A stretch of DNA of 64,000 nt from Paenibacillus sp. MAHUQ-63 (GTDB lineage: Bacteria > Bacillota > Bacilli > Paenibacillales > NBRC-103111). This document shows positions 63,087 through 64,000 of the stretch, in pieces. Below the pieces are notes generated by a model, which made no database searches, was not told where the DNA came from, and saw only the letters and a program-made list of their open reading frames with translations. Numbering within the stretch: the first letter of the stretch is position 1; every line of letters starts with the position of its first letter. The DNA lies in contig NZ_JARADB010000001.1 in NCBI RefSeq assembly GCF_028765165.1, positions 124,001 to 188,000 of the forward strand, written 5' to 3'. The position numbers and the translations under genes were made by a program.

Positions 63087-64000
63087 ATGCGAACAGGTTC
63101 ACAGATCATCCGAATTGCCTTTACGTATATCGGGACTGTCGTGGGGGCCGGTTTCGCTTCCGGGCAAGAGATTCTGCAATTTTTCACGCAATACGGCAAT
63201 TTGGCGACGCTCACGATAGCGCTATCCTGCGTGCTTTTCATATGGATCGGAATTAAGCTGATGCTGATGGCGCATGAATTGAAAGCTGCCTCGTACGAGG
63301 ATCTCAACCGGGTTATTTTCGGGCCGAAGATCGGCAATTGGATTTCCTTGTTCACAATGGTGGTGCTATTCGGCATTACAACGGTCATGCTGGCCGGCGG
63401 AGGGACGGTCTTCGAAGAGCAGCTGCATCTCTCGTACCAAACCGGACTGCTGGTGACGCTCGTGCTTGCGTACATCGTCTTATCCCGCGGAATCGGAGCC
63501 ATTATGACGGTCAATTCCATTGTCGTGCCCATTATGCTGGTCTTCAGCATCGTGATTGTCGTCTATACGTGGCACTCGCCCGCTTCCGACAACTGGCTGA
63601 GAATAACGACCGATGCATCGCCCGGGAAAATCTGGTTCTCACCGTTTCTCTATACCGCCTTCAACCTGGCTATGGCCCAAGCCGTACTTGTCCCCATGGG
63701 AGCCTCCATCGAGAAGCGCTCCGATCTCATCTGGGGCGGTCTGGTCGGGGGAGCAGGCATCGGTCTGCTGCTGCTGTCCGCTCATTATGCGCTCTCCGCA
63801 CAGATGCCGGGAATCGCCCAATATGAGATCCCGATGGGAAACATTATCAACCGGTTAGGCTCCGCGCCGCAGATTGCTTATTTGCTCGTCATTTACGGTG
63901 AAATCTTCACGACGTTCATCGCCGATGCTTACGGCTTGTCCCTGCAGCTCGGCCAGCGCACGAAGCTGCATCCCAAGATCTTGCTCCTCAGCATCTTGGC
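63087..64000 (+). CDS. YkvI-family membrane protein (C-terminus outside window)
   Basis: Polytopic membrane protein of the YkvI type, related to the amino acid/purine/cation symporter superfamily. The start (IIRIAFTYIGTVVGAGFASGQEILQFF) with the unwound helix motif GAGFASGQE is diagnostic. ATG 63087 follows GGGG by 7 bases. At least eight helices are present before the right edge cuts it. Substrate unknown. Confidence 0.85.
   Translation, partial: MRTGSQIIRIAFTYIGTVVGAGFASGQEILQFFTQYGNLATLTIALSCVLFIWIGIKLMLMAHELKAASYEDLNRVIFGPKIGNWISLFTMVVLFGITTVMLAGGGTVFEEQLHLSYQTGLLVTLVLAYIVLSRGIGAIMTVNSIVVPIMLVFSIVIVVYTWHSPASDNWLRITTDASPGKIWFSPFLYTAFNLAMAQAVLVPMGASIEKRSDLIWGGLVGGAGIGLLLLSAHYALSAQMPGIAQYEIPMGNIINRLGSAPQIAYLLVIYGEIFTTFIADAYGLSLQLGQRTKLHPKILLLSIL

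Overview
The window looks like a chromosome segment of a Paenibacillus-like member of the Bacillales. The evidence is strong AGGAGG-type ribosome binding sites, many TTG/GTG starts, a Bacillus-type gene neighbourhood near 50-56 kb (lipM, yqhH, yqhG, yqzE homologues), CUT1 sugar transporters with YesM/YesN-type two-component systems, large modular secreted glycosidases, and CcpA-type cre sites. The left half is accessory catabolism; the right half (about 46-64 kb) is mostly housekeeping.

Region 1 (1-21.4 kb, all minus strand) is a glycan-degradation locus. It encodes three very large secreted modular enzymes: a GH101 endo-alpha-N-acetylgalactosaminidase, a GH2 beta-galactosidase-like enzyme and a GH35 beta-galactosidase (cut by the left window edge). 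They surround a YesM-type sensor kinase, a CUT1 sugar ABC importer (binding protein plus two permeases) and a YesN-type AraC response regulator. The GH101 and GH2 chains carry both a cohesin and a dockerin at the C-terminus, and the GH35 chain carries at least the cohesin. Three promoters share one layout: a cre site one or two bases from an ATGAT half-site, with a second half-site two or three helical turns away. The locus reads as a catabolite-controlled system that opens O-linked (mucin-type) galactosyl-GalNAc glycans outside the cell and imports the products.

Region 2 (21.4-37.6 kb, all minus strand) looks like one sigma-54 regulon. A membrane sensor kinase, an NtrC-type activator and a second OpuAC-like binding protein form one transcription unit. 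Two nearly identical regulatory blocks follow, each with a terminator, a long inverted repeat (probable activator site) and a -24/-12 promoter. One drives a small ORF, an OpuC-like quaternary-amine ABC importer, an aspartase/fumarase-family lyase, an aldehyde dehydrogenase, a zinc alcohol dehydrogenase and a DUF2179 membrane protein. The other drives a malic enzyme that is fused in frame to a truncated ROK kinase. The gene for sigma-54 (rpoN) sits between them. I infer uptake and breakdown of an unidentified, possibly quaternary-ammonium, compound with carbon leaving through fumarate/malate to pyruvate.

Region 3 (37.8-43.9 kb) is distinctly AT-rich: an RpiR-type regulator divergent from an SDR, an FAD-linked oxidase, an FGGY kinase and an MFS transporter, probably an acquired polyol or sugar pathway. 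It is followed by about 1 kb of debris with a broken AraC regulator, and a NAL1-like serine protease.

Region 4 (46.5-64 kb) holds B12-dependent ribonucleotide reductase, D-amino acid aminotransferase, LipM octanoyltransferase, YqhH helicase and YqhG, YqzE, a BI-1 protein, tRNA-Leu(CAG), CbiZ, xanthine phosphoribosyltransferase, a DedA protein, a YkvI-like protein (cut by the right edge) and several small unknown proteins. No CRISPR array, rRNA, intact insertion sequence or phage genes were seen.
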